Of a stretch of 64,000 nt of DNA, positions 51,299-59,678 are shown in pieces (position 1 is the first letter of the stretch; each line of letters starts with the position of its first letter). The stretch lies in NCBI RefSeq assembly GCF_001613935.1, contig NZ_LQCI01000018.1:96602-160601 (forward strand), given 5' to 3'. The stretch comes from Amycolatopsis regifaucium (lineage in GTDB: Bacteria; Actinomycetota; Actinomycetes; Mycobacteriales; Pseudonocardiaceae). A model generated the notes under the pieces. That model made no database searches. It was given only the letters and a program-made list of their open reading frames with translations, and was not told where the DNA came from. A program made the position numbers and the translations under genes.

Positions 51299-53074
51299 CT
51301 ACCTGACCGAGTAGTCCTTGAAGCCCTTCCCCGTCTTCCGGCCGAGCCGCCCCGCCGTCACGAGGTGCTCCAGCAGCGGCGCGGGCGCGAAGCCCTCTTC
51401 CCGGAACTCGTTGAACAGCGTCCGCTGGATCGCCAGCGAGACGTCCAGCCCGACGACGTCGAGCAGTTCGAACGGGCCCATCGGCAGTCCGCAGCCCACC
51501 TTCATCGCGGTGTCGATGTCGTCGGCCTCGGCGTAGTGGGCCTCGAGCATCTTCACCGCGTCGTTGAGATACGGGAACAGCAGCGCGTTGACGATGAACC
51601 CGGCCCGGTCGCCGCAGTGCACGGGGTGCTTGCCCACCGCCGCGCAAACGGCGTCCACGGTCGCGACGACGTCCGGCGCGGTGGCGATCGTCGAGACGAC
51701 CTCGACGAGTTTCATCACCGGAGCCGGATTGAAGAAGTGCACGCCGACCACGTCCGACGGCCGCGAGGTGGCGGCCGCGCATTCGATCACCGGCAACGAC
51801 GAGGTGGTCGTCGCCAACACCGCGCCCGGCTTCACGACGTCGTCGAGCGCGGCGAAGACGGCCTGCTTGACGGCCAGATCCTCGGCCACGGCCTCGACGA
51901 CGAGGTCGACGTCGGCCAATTCGTCGAAGTCCACGGCGGGCGAGATGCGGCCGAGCGCGGCGGCGGCGTCCTCTTCGGACAGTTTGCCCTTGACGACCGC
52001 CTTGTCCAGAGACTTCTTCACCCGCGCGACCGACACCGCGGCCTTCTCGGCGCTTCGCGCCCGCAGGATCACCTCGTAACCGCGTTTCGCGAACACCTCG
52101 ACGATCCCGGTCGCCATGGTCCCGGTTCCGACGACGCCGACCTTGCGCACCTCTCGTGGCACTACAGTGTCCACTGTGGACGCCGCGACCACGTCGGTCA
52201 CCGTCGGCGAATCGGGTTCGTCATAGGTGTAGAAACCCTGCCCCGTCTTCCGGCCGAGCAGCCCCGCGGTGATCATCTGCTTCAGCAGCGGCGCCGGCGC
52301 GTGGAGCCGGTTGCGCGACTGGTGGTACATCGTGTCGAGGATCTCGTACGCGGTATCCAACCCGATGAGATCGAGCAAAGCCAAGGGCCCCATGGGATAT
52401 CCGCAACCGAACCGCATCGCCGCGTCGAGATCCTCACGCGTGGCGTAGCGCTGCTCGTACATCCGCACGGCGTGGTTGAGATACCCGAAGAGCAGGGCGT
52501 TCGCGATGAACCCGGCGCGGTCGCCGATCACCACCGGTGTCTTGCCGAGCCGTTCGGCGAACGCGACGACGTCGGTGACGACGTCGGGCTCGGTGACCAC
52601 GGTGCGGACGATCTCGACCAGTTTGAGGATCGGCGCCGGGTTGAAGAAGTGCATCCCGACGACCTTGCCCGGCCGCGCGGTGTGCACCCCGATCTCGGTG
52701 ATCGACAGCGAGGAGGTGTTGGACACGAAAATCGTGTCCGGGCCGGTGATCTTGTCCAGCGCCGCGAACACGTCGGTTTTGGCTTCGAGGTTCTCCGGGA
52801 TCGCCTCGATCACCAAGTCCACATCGGACAGTTCGGACAGCGACGTCGTGTACCGGATCCGGTCCAGCAGCGCGCCCCGGCCCTCGGCGTCGAGCTTGCC
52901 GCCGGACACCGCCCGTTCGGTCGAATGCTCCAGATGACCCCGGCCCCGGTTCACCCCGTCGTCGTCGATCTCCACCGCGACCACGGACACCCCGCTTCGC
53001 GCGAGCACCTCGGCGATCCCGGCACCCATGGTGCCGAGACCGATGACTCCCACACTCGAGATTTCCCGCGCCAC
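51299..53074 (-). CDS. Tandem-fused 3-hydroxyacyl-CoA dehydrogenase
   Basis: This 591-residue protein contains two complete 3-hydroxybutyryl-CoA dehydrogenase units in tandem. The first Rossmann domain starts VGVIGLGTMGAGIAEVLARS and the second VGVVGTGTMATGIVEVF after a short Thr/Val linker. Each unit has the FFNPAP signature (VVGMHFFNPAPILKLVE, VVGVHFFNPAPVMKLVE) and a GRKTGxGF C-terminal end. It oxidises 3-hydroxyacyl-CoA with NAD in fatty-acid or butanoate metabolism. GTG 53074 has GGAGG about 8 bases upstream. Confidence 0.92.
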   Translation of the reverse strand: MAREISSVGVIGLGTMGAGIAEVLARSGVSVVAVEIDDDGVNRGRGHLEHSTERAVSGGKLDAEGRGALLDRIRYTTSLSELSDVDLVIEAIPENLEAKTDVFAALDKITGPDTIFVSNTSSLSITEIGVHTARPGKVVGMHFFNPAPILKLVEIVRTVVTEPDVVTDVVAFAERLGKTPVVIGDRAGFIANALLFGYLNHAVRMYEQRYATREDLDAAMRFGCGYPMGPLALLDLIGLDTAYEILDTMYHQSRNRLHAPAPLLKQMITAGLLGRKTGQGFYTYDEPDSPTVTDVVAASTVDTVVPREVRKVGVVGTGTMATGIVEVFAKRGYEVILRARSAEKAAVSVARVKKSLDKAVVKGKLSEEDAAAALGRISPAVDFDELADVDLVVEAVAEDLAVKQAVFAALDDVVKPGAVLATTTSSLPVIECAAATSRPSDVVGVHFFNPAPVMKLVEVVSTIATAPDVVATVDAVCAAVGKHPVHCGDRAGFIVNALLFPYLNDAVKMLEAHYAEADDIDTAMKVGCGLPMGPFELLDVVGLDVSLAIQRTLFNEFREEGFAPAPLLEHLVTAGRLGRKTGKGFKDYSVR

Positions 53075-53225
53075 AACCGGCCTCCGGAGGTTACTCGCTG
53101 GTAGTTTTTCCGATCGTGTCATGCCGGGGCGCGGAAAGCAGCGGCTGTCACCCTCCTGATCGAGTAAGTGTCACTCGCGGACGAGATCCGGCGGAGGCTT
53201 TCCCCCACCGCACGAGACCCTCAGC

Positions 53226-53900
53226 TCACTCGCCGAAGTTCTGGTCGACGAGGTCTTTGACCTTGGCGAGCGCTTCTTCGGCCTGCGCTCCCCGCGCGCG
53301 GACCTCGATCCGGTCGCCCTGACGTGCGCCGAGGGCCATCAACGCGAGCACACTGTTGGCGTCCGCGGTCTCCTCGCCGAGCCGCACGGTGACCTCGGCG
53401 TCCAGCCCCGCGATGCTCCGGACCAGTACCGCGGCGGGCCGCGCGTGCAGCCCGACGTCGTTCCGCAGCGTGAGTTCGACACTGCGCTCGCCGTCCTGCG
53501 CCCCGCTGTCGAACGCCAGATCCGGCGGGGCTCCGGCCGACGCGGCGGCTTCGGCGACGGCCTTGCGGTCCGCGCCGCCCTGGGCCGCGACGGCGGCCGC
53601 GATCGCGCCCTCGACGAGCGGCGCGTCCACGACGACCGCCGCCGAGGGGTCGGCGAGCGATTCGACCGCCAGTTCCGCGGTCATCTGCGCACTGCCGAGG
53701 TCGTAGAGCAGGACGACGCCCGCACCCGAGTCGGCGCGCTGCGTCGCCGCGACGACCTCGTCGTAATCCGTCCCGATCCCGCCTTCGGCCAGCCCGCCCG
53801 CCGCCGTGATGGTGACGTCCGGCGCCATCTGCGCGGCGAGTTCCGCGAGCCCTTCGGCGAGTTTGGCGCTGTGGGAGACCAGCACGATTCCGACGCTCAC
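53226..53900 (-). CDS. dhaM: DhaM: PTS EIIA-Dha fused to HPr
   Basis: This 224-residue phosphocarrier serves the PTS-dependent dihydroxyacetone kinase. The N-terminal EIIA domain has its active His in IVLVSHSAKLAEGLAEL. The C-terminal HPr domain starts near residue 138, with the active His in VGLHARPAAVLV and the Ser site NSVLALMALGA. The Enzyme I-like third domain of E. coli DhaM is absent, so phosphate must come from a separate Enzyme I. It is the third gene of dhaKLM, overlapping dhaL by four bases. Confidence 0.93.
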   Translation of the reverse strand: MSVGIVLVSHSAKLAEGLAELAAQMAPDVTITAAGGLAEGGIGTDYDEVVAATQRADSGAGVVLLYDLGSAQMTAELAVESLADPSAAVVVDAPLVEGAIAAAVAAQGGADRKAVAEAAASAGAPPDLAFDSGAQDGERSVELTLRNDVGLHARPAAVLVRSIAGLDAEVTVRLGEETADANSVLALMALGARQGDRIEVRARGAQAEEALAKVKDLVDQNFGE

Positions 53901-54538
53901 TTGGCGGCCTCCGCGAAGGCACGCAGCAGCAGCGCCGTCGAGCGGGCGCCGGGATCCATATGCCCCTTCGCGCGCTCGCCGAGGTAGGACGCGCGTCCCT
54001 TACGCGGCACGAGGTCCACAGTGGACTCCGCGCCCTTGTCGGCGGCGTCGGCCGCCGCGGTCAGGATCGTCGCGATCTCCGCATCCCCGGCCTCCTCGGC
54101 GGCGGACACGGCGGGAATCAGCGCGTCGACCATGGTCGCGTCGCCCCCGACGGCCTTGCCACGCGCCTGCACTCCTTCGAGCGCCGCGCGCAGCGCCTCG
54201 ACGAGCAGCCGGCCGTCCACTTCGGCCGCGTCACCCAGCTTGGCCGACGCGCGCAGAAAAGCCGTGCCGTACAGCGGGCCCGCGGCCCCACCGACCTTCG
54301 AGATCAACGTCGTGGCGGCGAGTTTCGCGACCGCGGCCGGGGTTTCGGGTGTCGCGGTGTCCAAAGCGGACACGATCGCGGTGAACCCCCGGTCCATGTT
54401 CTCGCCGTGGTCGGCGTCACCGATGGCACGGTCGAGGTCGATCAGCTCGACACGATGCTCGGCGATCACCGCGGCCGCCGCCCGCAAGGCGGCGGCGAGC
54501 GTCTCGGCGGTGCAGGTCTCACCTTGTGCACCCCTCAT
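53897..54538 (-). CDS. dhaL: Dihydroxyacetone kinase subunit DhaL
   Basis: This 213-residue ADP-binding subunit passes phosphate from DhaM to dihydroxyacetone on DhaK. The magnesium/ADP site is IGDADHGENMDRGF, with GDATMVDALIPA and DPGARSTALLLRA as further family signatures. GGGGAG lies 6 nt before the ATG, within the dhaK end, so translation is coupled. Confidence 0.95.
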   Translation of the reverse strand: MRGAQGETCTAETLAAALRAAAAVIAEHRVELIDLDRAIGDADHGENMDRGFTAIVSALDTATPETPAAVAKLAATTLISKVGGAAGPLYGTAFLRASAKLGDAAEVDGRLLVEALRAALEGVQARGKAVGGDATMVDALIPAVSAAEEAGDAEIATILTAAADAADKGAESTVDLVPRKGRASYLGERAKGHMDPGARSTALLLRAFAEAAK

Positions 54539-54539
54539 C

Positions 54540-55541
54540 TCAGACTCCCCACCTCAGTGCCGGGGTGTTCACCGGCGCGTCCCACAACTCGGTCAGCTCG
54601 TCGTCCAGTTTCAGCAAAGTCAGGCTCATCCCCTGCATCTCGAGACTGGTGATGTACGGCCCCACCAGGCGCCGTTCGACCACGATCCCACGCTCGGCCA
54701 GCAGCCGCTCGGCGATGCCGTGCGCCAGATACAGCTCGACCAGCGGCGTGCCACCCATCGAGTTCGTGAACAGCAGGACCTTGTCGCCCTCGGCGAACGG
54801 CAGATCCGTCACCACCGCTTCGACCATGCGCGCGACGAGTTCGTCGGCCGTCACCACGGCCGTCCGCTCGATACCGGGTTCGCCGTGGATCCCGATGCCG
54901 AACTCGATCTCGTCTTCGGCGAGGTCGAAACTCGGCTCGGCCGCGTGCGGCACGGTCGGCGCGGTGAGCGCGGCACCGATCGAGCGGACCTGGCCGATCA
55001 CCTTGCGCGCCAAGGCCTCCACCGCGTCGAGCGAGTCGCCGCGTTCGGCGGCGGCGCCGGTGATCTTCTCCAGCAGCACCGTGCCGCCGACACCGCGGCG
55101 GCCGGCGGTGTAGGTCGAGTCCTTGACCGCGACGTCGTCGTCGATGACCACGCTGCGCACGTCCAGCCCCTCGGCGGCGGCGAGTTCCGCGGCGGTCTCG
55201 AAGTTGAGCACGTCCCCGGTGTAGTTCTTCACGATCAGCAGGGCGCCCGCGTCCCCGGTGGTGGCCTTGACCGCGGCCTCGACCGCGTCCGGCGTCGGCG
55301 AGGTGAACACCGCGCCGGGCACGGCGGCCGTCAGCATGCCGTGCCCGACGAAGCCGCCGTGCAGGGGTTCGTGCCCGGAACCGCCGCCCGAGATCACCGC
55401 GACCCTGCCCGCCACGGGTGCGTCCACCCGCACCACGATCGCGGGATCGTCCTCCACGCGCAGGACGTCCGCGTGCGCCGCGGCGAGTCCGCGCAAGGAT
55501 TCCGCGACCACCGTCTTCGGGTCGTTGATGATCTTCTTCAA
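54540..55541 (-). CDS. dhaK: Dihydroxyacetone kinase subunit DhaK
   Basis: This 333-residue subunit binds dihydroxyacetone covalently through a His. The loop ISGGGSGHEPLHGGFVGHG contains it. Other motifs are LIVKNYTGDVLNFETA and the late FTNSMGGTPLVELYL. I set the start at the TTG at 55541, giving MKKIINDPKTVV as in other DhaK proteins, with GGAGG five bases upstream, rather than the GTG at 55556. It heads dhaKLM, which feeds triose phosphate from dihydroxyacetone. Confidence 0.95.
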   Translation of the reverse strand: MKKIINDPKTVVAESLRGLAAAHADVLRVEDDPAIVVRVDAPVAGRVAVISGGGSGHEPLHGGFVGHGMLTAAVPGAVFTSPTPDAVEAAVKATTGDAGALLIVKNYTGDVLNFETAAELAAAEGLDVRSVVIDDDVAVKDSTYTAGRRGVGGTVLLEKITGAAAERGDSLDAVEALARKVIGQVRSIGAALTAPTVPHAAEPSFDLAEDEIEFGIGIHGEPGIERTAVVTADELVARMVEAVVTDLPFAEGDKVLLFTNSMGGTPLVELYLAHGIAERLLAERGIVVERRLVGPYITSLEMQGMSLTLLKLDDELTELWDAPVNTPALRWGV

Positions 55542-55621
55542 GGTGGCCTCCGACACGTCGGCGGGTGAGGTGTCCCCTTCCTACCGCCCGCGGCCGGATG
55601 CCGCCAGGGTCAGGCCCCCGG

Positions 55622-56620
55622 CTAGGGCTTCGGCAGCTTGGAAAGCACCGATTTGGCGACCTTGGCGGCCTTCTCGCAGGAGGCCGCTTCGTCCTTCTTC
55701 TCGTCGTAGTTCTTGTAGATCACGCCGACGATCTCGACATCTTCGTCGACCCACGCCTTGTGCTGCCACTCGATCTTGCACTCGGCGCTGCTGCCGCTGC
55801 CGACCTTCTGGTAGACGGCGACGCCGTCGATCTCGACCTTCTTGGTCCCGTCGCGCTCCTCGGGCGGCAGGCCGGTGCGGAAACCGATGGAGATCCGCGG
55901 GTTGGAGCCCGGGGTCCAGTCGCAGCTGTGGAAGCTGGTCAGCATGGTGGCGCCATGCGGCACGACTTCACCGAGCACGGCGGGGTCGGCGGCGGTGCAC
56001 GGATCGACGGCCGTCAACGTGCCCGGGCTGGAGGGATACTTCGCGGGCGACGAGTGCAGGCTCTTCACGGCCTTCGCGGCCACGGCGCGAGCGGCCGCGC
56101 ACGGGTCGCCGCCGTCGTAGGTGACCGAGATGCCGACCCCGCGCTCCGGCTTGCGCAGCGTCATGATGCCGACGTCGCAGCTCTTGCCGTCCTTGCTCTT
56201 CCGCTCCACCTGCGGAAGGCCCTCGACCGTCGTCACCGTCACGCCTTGGCTGGAGACATAGGTCGACGCGCCGATCTCGACGCCGACCGAGAGCTGCTTG
56301 CCACCGGCGTCGGTCACCCTCGTCCGGCACGAGCCGAACGAGGTCGACGACGGCCGCGGGTCCTCCGGCGTGCCGAGGCTGCTCAAGGCCTCCTTGCCCA
56401 CCAGCGGGCACGGGTCGATCGTGCGCATCACGGCGGGGGTGACCGCCGGATCGTTGATGTCCCCGCTCGGCACGTCACCGCCGGAACCGGCTTCGACGGC
56501 GACGGTGGTACGGGCGAAGTTGGACTTGCCGAGGTTCTGTCCGCAGGCAGGCAGCGCGCCGAGCACGGCGACCAGGGCCAGCGCGGACGCGATCCGGCGA
56601 CGTCGAGCGTTGAGCAGCAC
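55622..56620 (-). CDS. DUF3558-type lipoprotein
   Basis: This 332-residue lipoprotein has a signal peptide (RIASALALVAVLGALPACG; lipobox LPAC). The mature part seems to hold two related halves, each with a DPC motif and paired cysteines (RTIDPCPLVGKEAL, TAVDPCTAADPAVL), as in DUF3558 proteins of actinobacteria. Function is unknown. GTG 56620 lies 7 nt after TACCGT; an alternative GTG at 56629 overlaps that box. It precedes the dha operon on the same strand. Confidence 0.82.
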   Translation of the reverse strand: MLLNARRRRIASALALVAVLGALPACGQNLGKSNFARTTVAVEAGSGGDVPSGDINDPAVTPAVMRTIDPCPLVGKEALSSLGTPEDPRPSSTSFGSCRTRVTDAGGKQLSVGVEIGASTYVSSQGVTVTTVEGLPQVERKSKDGKSCDVGIMTLRKPERGVGISVTYDGGDPCAAARAVAAKAVKSLHSSPAKYPSSPGTLTAVDPCTAADPAVLGEVVPHGATMLTSFHSCDWTPGSNPRISIGFRTGLPPEERDGTKKVEIDGVAVYQKVGSGSSAECKIEWQHKAWVDEDVEIVGVIYKNYDEKKDEAASCEKAAKVAKSVLSKLPKP

Positions 56621-56627
56621 GACGTGC

Positions 56628-56633
56628 ACGGTA
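56628..56633 (-). promoter_or_regulatory. -10 box TACCGT, DUF3558-type lipoprotein
   Basis: TACCGT on the minus strand lies 7 nt before the GTG at 56620. Confidence 0.5.
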
Positions 56634-56667
56634 GCCGGACCGCCTCGCCGCTGTCCGGACAACCCGG

Positions 56668-56934
56668 CTATTCGCCGACCTCGCCGGTTTCCGGGGTGGA
56701 CGGCACCACGATGGGCCGCAGCTTCGCCCACAGCATGAACAGGGCCGCGGCCACCAGCATGCCGATGCCCGCCCACAGGTTGATGTTGACGTCGGCGGCC
56801 TTGGCCAACTCCTCGGCGGTGGTGAACCAAATGCCCATGATCGTGAGCACCAGGCCGTAGCCGCCGATGAGCAGGGCGATGATCAGCCGGATGTCGAAGA
56901 CGCCGGCCTTCTTGGGAGCTTGGGAAGCAGCCAT
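56668..56934 (-). CDS. Small two-helix membrane protein linked to the symporter
   Basis: This 88-residue protein has two membrane helices (LIIALLIGGYGLVLTIMGIW and INLWAGIGMLVAAALFMLWA) and a Pro/Glu tail. It lies 10 bases downstream of the sodium:solute symporter gene on the same strand. Small proteins of this type are regularly found next to such symporters and may be accessory subunits; that role is inferred from position. Confidence 0.8.
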   Translation of the reverse strand: MAASQAPKKAGVFDIRLIIALLIGGYGLVLTIMGIWFTTAEELAKAADVNINLWAGIGMLVAAALFMLWAKLRPIVVPSTPETGEVGE

Positions 56935-56944
56935 CTCCGGCCTC

Positions 56945-58642
56945 CTAGAAGATGATGTTGAGCGCGATGGTCAGGATCAGCACGATGCCGGCGAGCAGGC
57001 CCGGCTTGCGGTACCAGCCCGCGTCGTCGCCGGTTTCGTCGTGCTTCAGCGACTCCTTCGGCGTGAGGGAGTAGACGAGGCCGACCAGCTGGGCTTCCGG
57101 CTTCGGCGTGGTCGCGAGCGAGACACCGACGCTGACCGCGATGTCGACGACGAACGCCGTACCGGCCGCCACGAAGCTGATGCCCTGCCCGGTGAGCCCG
57201 AGGACCCCGGCCTGCGACAGCAGCCACACGGTGATCGCGGACGCGGTACCGGACACCAGGCCGACCCAGCCCGCCGTCGGCGTCATCCGCTTCCAGAACA
57301 TGCCGAGGATGAAGGTGGCGAACAGCGGCGCGTTGAAGAAGGAGAACAGGTCCTGCAGATAGGTCAGGATGTTCCCGGAATTCGACGCGATGAACGCGGT
57401 GCCGATCGCGAGCACGGTGCCGATCGCGGTGACCATGCGGCCGAGGCGGAGGTAATAGCCGTCCGACTCGTTCTTCTTCACGTACGACTGCCAGATGTCG
57501 TAGGTGAACACGGTGTTGAAGGAACTCAGGTTCGCGGCCATACCGGCCATGAAGGACGCGAGCAGACCGGCGAGCGCGACCCCGAGCATGCCGTTGGGCA
57601 GCAGGTCGCGCATCAGCAGCAGGATCGCGTTGTTCGCGGTGACCCCGCTGGGCGCGTCGCCGCCTTCGAGCAGGACCTGCTTGTCCTGGACGTACTCGGA
57701 CACGGTGACCGCGGCGATCATGCCGGGGATGATCACGATGAACGGCACCAGCATCTTCGGGAACGCGCCGATGATCGGCGTCCGCCGCGCGGCCGACATG
57801 CTCTTCGACGCCATGGCGCGCTGGACCTCGACGAAGTTCGTCGTCCAGTAGCCGAAGGACAGCACGAAACCGAGGCCGAACACGAGACCGAGGATTGAAA
57901 GGAAGCTGTTGCCGAAGCCGGTGAGGTTGTCACCGGGCCACGAGTGGAGCTGCGCCTCGCCGCCGGGGCTCGCGGTGACCTTGTCGACCAGGCCCTGCCA
58001 GCCGCCGACCTTCACCAGGCCGACGATGGTCAGCGGCAGCAGCGCCGCGACGATCACGAAGAACTGCAGGACCTCGTTGTAGATCGCGGCGGACAGGCCG
58101 CCGAGCGCGGTGTAGGAGAGCACGACCGCGGCCGCGACGATGATCGACACCCACAGCGGCCAGCCGAGCAGGAGATTCACCACGCTCGCGAGCAGGAACA
58201 GGTTCGCGCCCGCGATGAGGATCTGCGCGCTCGCGAAGCTGATGCCGTTGACCAGGTGCGCGGGTTTGCCGAACCGGCGGAGCATGAACTCGGGGACACT
58301 ACGGACCTTCGAGCCGTAATAGAACGGCATCATCACGATGCCGAGGAACAGCATCGCCGGGATCGCGCCGATCCAGAAGTAATGGACGGTCGGCAGGCCG
58401 TAGAGCACGCCGTTGGCCGACATGCCCATGATCTCGACCGCACCGAGGTTCGCCGAGATGAAGGCGAGGCCGGTGACCCAAGCGGGCAGTGAGCGGCCGG
58501 AGAGGAAGAAGTCCAGGCTGCTCGAAACCGACCTTCGCGCCATGTACCCGATGCCGAGTACCAGTGCGAAATAGAAGGCGAGCAGGACGTAGTCGATAGG
58601 ACTTGCGTCCAGCCGCAGGTTCGCATCGGCCAGCACGTGCAA
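56945..58642 (-). CDS. Sodium:solute symporter family transporter
   Basis: This protein of about 565 residues is an SSS-family symporter with ~13 membrane helices. Family landmarks are FFLSGRSLPAWVTGLAFISA near the N-terminus and SAAIYNEVLQFFVIVAALLP in the middle. It could import a sugar, carboxylate or similar solute with sodium. The start is uncertain: the ATG at 58672 overlaps, while TTG 58642 lies 7 nt after GGAGGT and is used. It is two genes away from dhaKLM, but a link is not established. Confidence 0.88.
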   Translation of the reverse strand: MHVLADANLRLDASPIDYVLLAFYFALVLGIGYMARRSVSSSLDFFLSGRSLPAWVTGLAFISANLGAVEIMGMSANGVLYGLPTVHYFWIGAIPAMLFLGIVMMPFYYGSKVRSVPEFMLRRFGKPAHLVNGISFASAQILIAGANLFLLASVVNLLLGWPLWVSIIVAAAVVLSYTALGGLSAAIYNEVLQFFVIVAALLPLTIVGLVKVGGWQGLVDKVTASPGGEAQLHSWPGDNLTGFGNSFLSILGLVFGLGFVLSFGYWTTNFVEVQRAMASKSMSAARRTPIIGAFPKMLVPFIVIIPGMIAAVTVSEYVQDKQVLLEGGDAPSGVTANNAILLLMRDLLPNGMLGVALAGLLASFMAGMAANLSSFNTVFTYDIWQSYVKKNESDGYYLRLGRMVTAIGTVLAIGTAFIASNSGNILTYLQDLFSFFNAPLFATFILGMFWKRMTPTAGWVGLVSGTASAITVWLLSQAGVLGLTGQGISFVAAGTAFVVDIAVSVGVSLATTPKPEAQLVGLVYSLTPKESLKHDETGDDAGWYRKPGLLAGIVLILTIALNIIF

Positions 58643-58804
58643 CCGACCCACCTCCATAGTGAAAATGTCCACGAGAAACGCCGGTAACGCGTCAATCGCG
58701 GACCATACTGCATGGATTCAGCAACGGCAGCGCGGGTGGGCGAGGTCGGGCCGGAAGTGTCCGAACGGGCAGCTTTTTGACAATTCCTGTCCTGCGGAGC
58801 AAGA

Positions 58805-58839
58805 AAGGGCCGCTCCGGCTTCCGCCTGGAACGGCCCTT
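58805..58839 (-). terminator. Terminator after the papain-like gene
   Basis: AAGGGCCGCTCC (58805-58816) and GGAACGGCCCTT (58828-58839) pair with one mismatch. On the minus strand the stem is followed by TTCTT. It ends the patatin-protease unit. The rest of the 215-base gap to the symporter gene holds no gene. Confidence 0.6.
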
Positions 58840-58857
58840 CCCGCGACCGGTGGGGGT

Positions 58858-59634
58858 TTACCGGTCCGTCGGCAGGCCGACTTCGCCGTCCTCCTTGATC
58901 AACCGGGCGAGGACGTCGTCCGGCAGGTACGTGCGGTGCGGGTAGCTCGAGCCCCACGAGTTGAGGAACGGGACCGCGCCGAGTTCGTCGGCGCGCGGGT
59001 TGCCCAGTACCTCGTGCACCTCGTCGACGGTCTTCGCCCAGCGGAAGGCCTGGATGCCGTTCTTCACGTCGGGCGTGTAGGCGGCCCGCTTGACGTGGTC
59101 GTCGTCGGCGTAGGTCTCCGACCACGGGACATGACCCAGTTCGAGAAGGACCTCGGCGGCGGCGCGGCACGAGGTGCCGTTGTTGTCACCGGGGTTGGTC
59201 TCGTCCCATTCGTCGCGCATCTTCGCCTGATCCCACAGCCAGCGCGCGGCGTAGAGCTCGTTGTTGAACATCGTCATGCAGCGCGACCAGCCGAAGCCGA
59301 CGCAGGCACCCTCTCTGCCCTGGTCGTAGAAGGCGTACTGGGTCTCGCCGTCGGTCGATTCGCCGGGTTCGAGGCAGACGCAGTGCCCGCCGCGGATCCG
59401 GGTGAGCGATTTCGCGCCGCCCTTCGCGACGAAGAACTCGCCGGACTTCTCGTCCTTTTCCGGGACGTCGAATTCCTTGTACCAGTTGACACCGATGACG
59501 ACCGGTGACCGGGTGGGCCGGTCCTCGGTGGCCAGCGCGGTCAGCGGATAGCGCTCGACGTGACGCCAGTCGTCCGGGATGAACCGGCCGAGGCGATCAT
59601 CCGCCGGTTCGCTGCCGATCGGGCGATAACGCAT
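58858..59634 (-). CDS. Papain-like (C1) cysteine protease with permuted motif order
   Basis: This 258-residue protein carries all three papain-type signatures in an unusual order. A strand-plus-His segment comes first (VVIGVNWYKEFD at ~46-56 and RIRGGHCVCLE at ~80-89). The Cys helix follows (DQGREGACVGFGWSRCM at ~104-120), and the Asn strand is last (PFLNSWGSSYP at ~222-232). In ordinary C1 peptidases the order is Cys, His, Asn. AGGAGG lies 6 nt before the ATG. It has no signal peptide. It lies 44 bases after the patatin gene. Confidence 0.75.
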   Translation of the reverse strand: MRYRPIGSEPADDRLGRFIPDDWRHVERYPLTALATEDRPTRSPVVIGVNWYKEFDVPEKDEKSGEFFVAKGGAKSLTRIRGGHCVCLEPGESTDGETQYAFYDQGREGACVGFGWSRCMTMFNNELYAARWLWDQAKMRDEWDETNPGDNNGTSCRAAAEVLLELGHVPWSETYADDDHVKRAAYTPDVKNGIQAFRWAKTVDEVHEVLGNPRADELGAVPFLNSWGSSYPHRTYLPDDVLARLIKEDGEVGLPTDR

Positions 59635-59678
59635 GGGATCCTCCTATCCCTCATCCCACCGGAATGGCGCCGGCGAGT

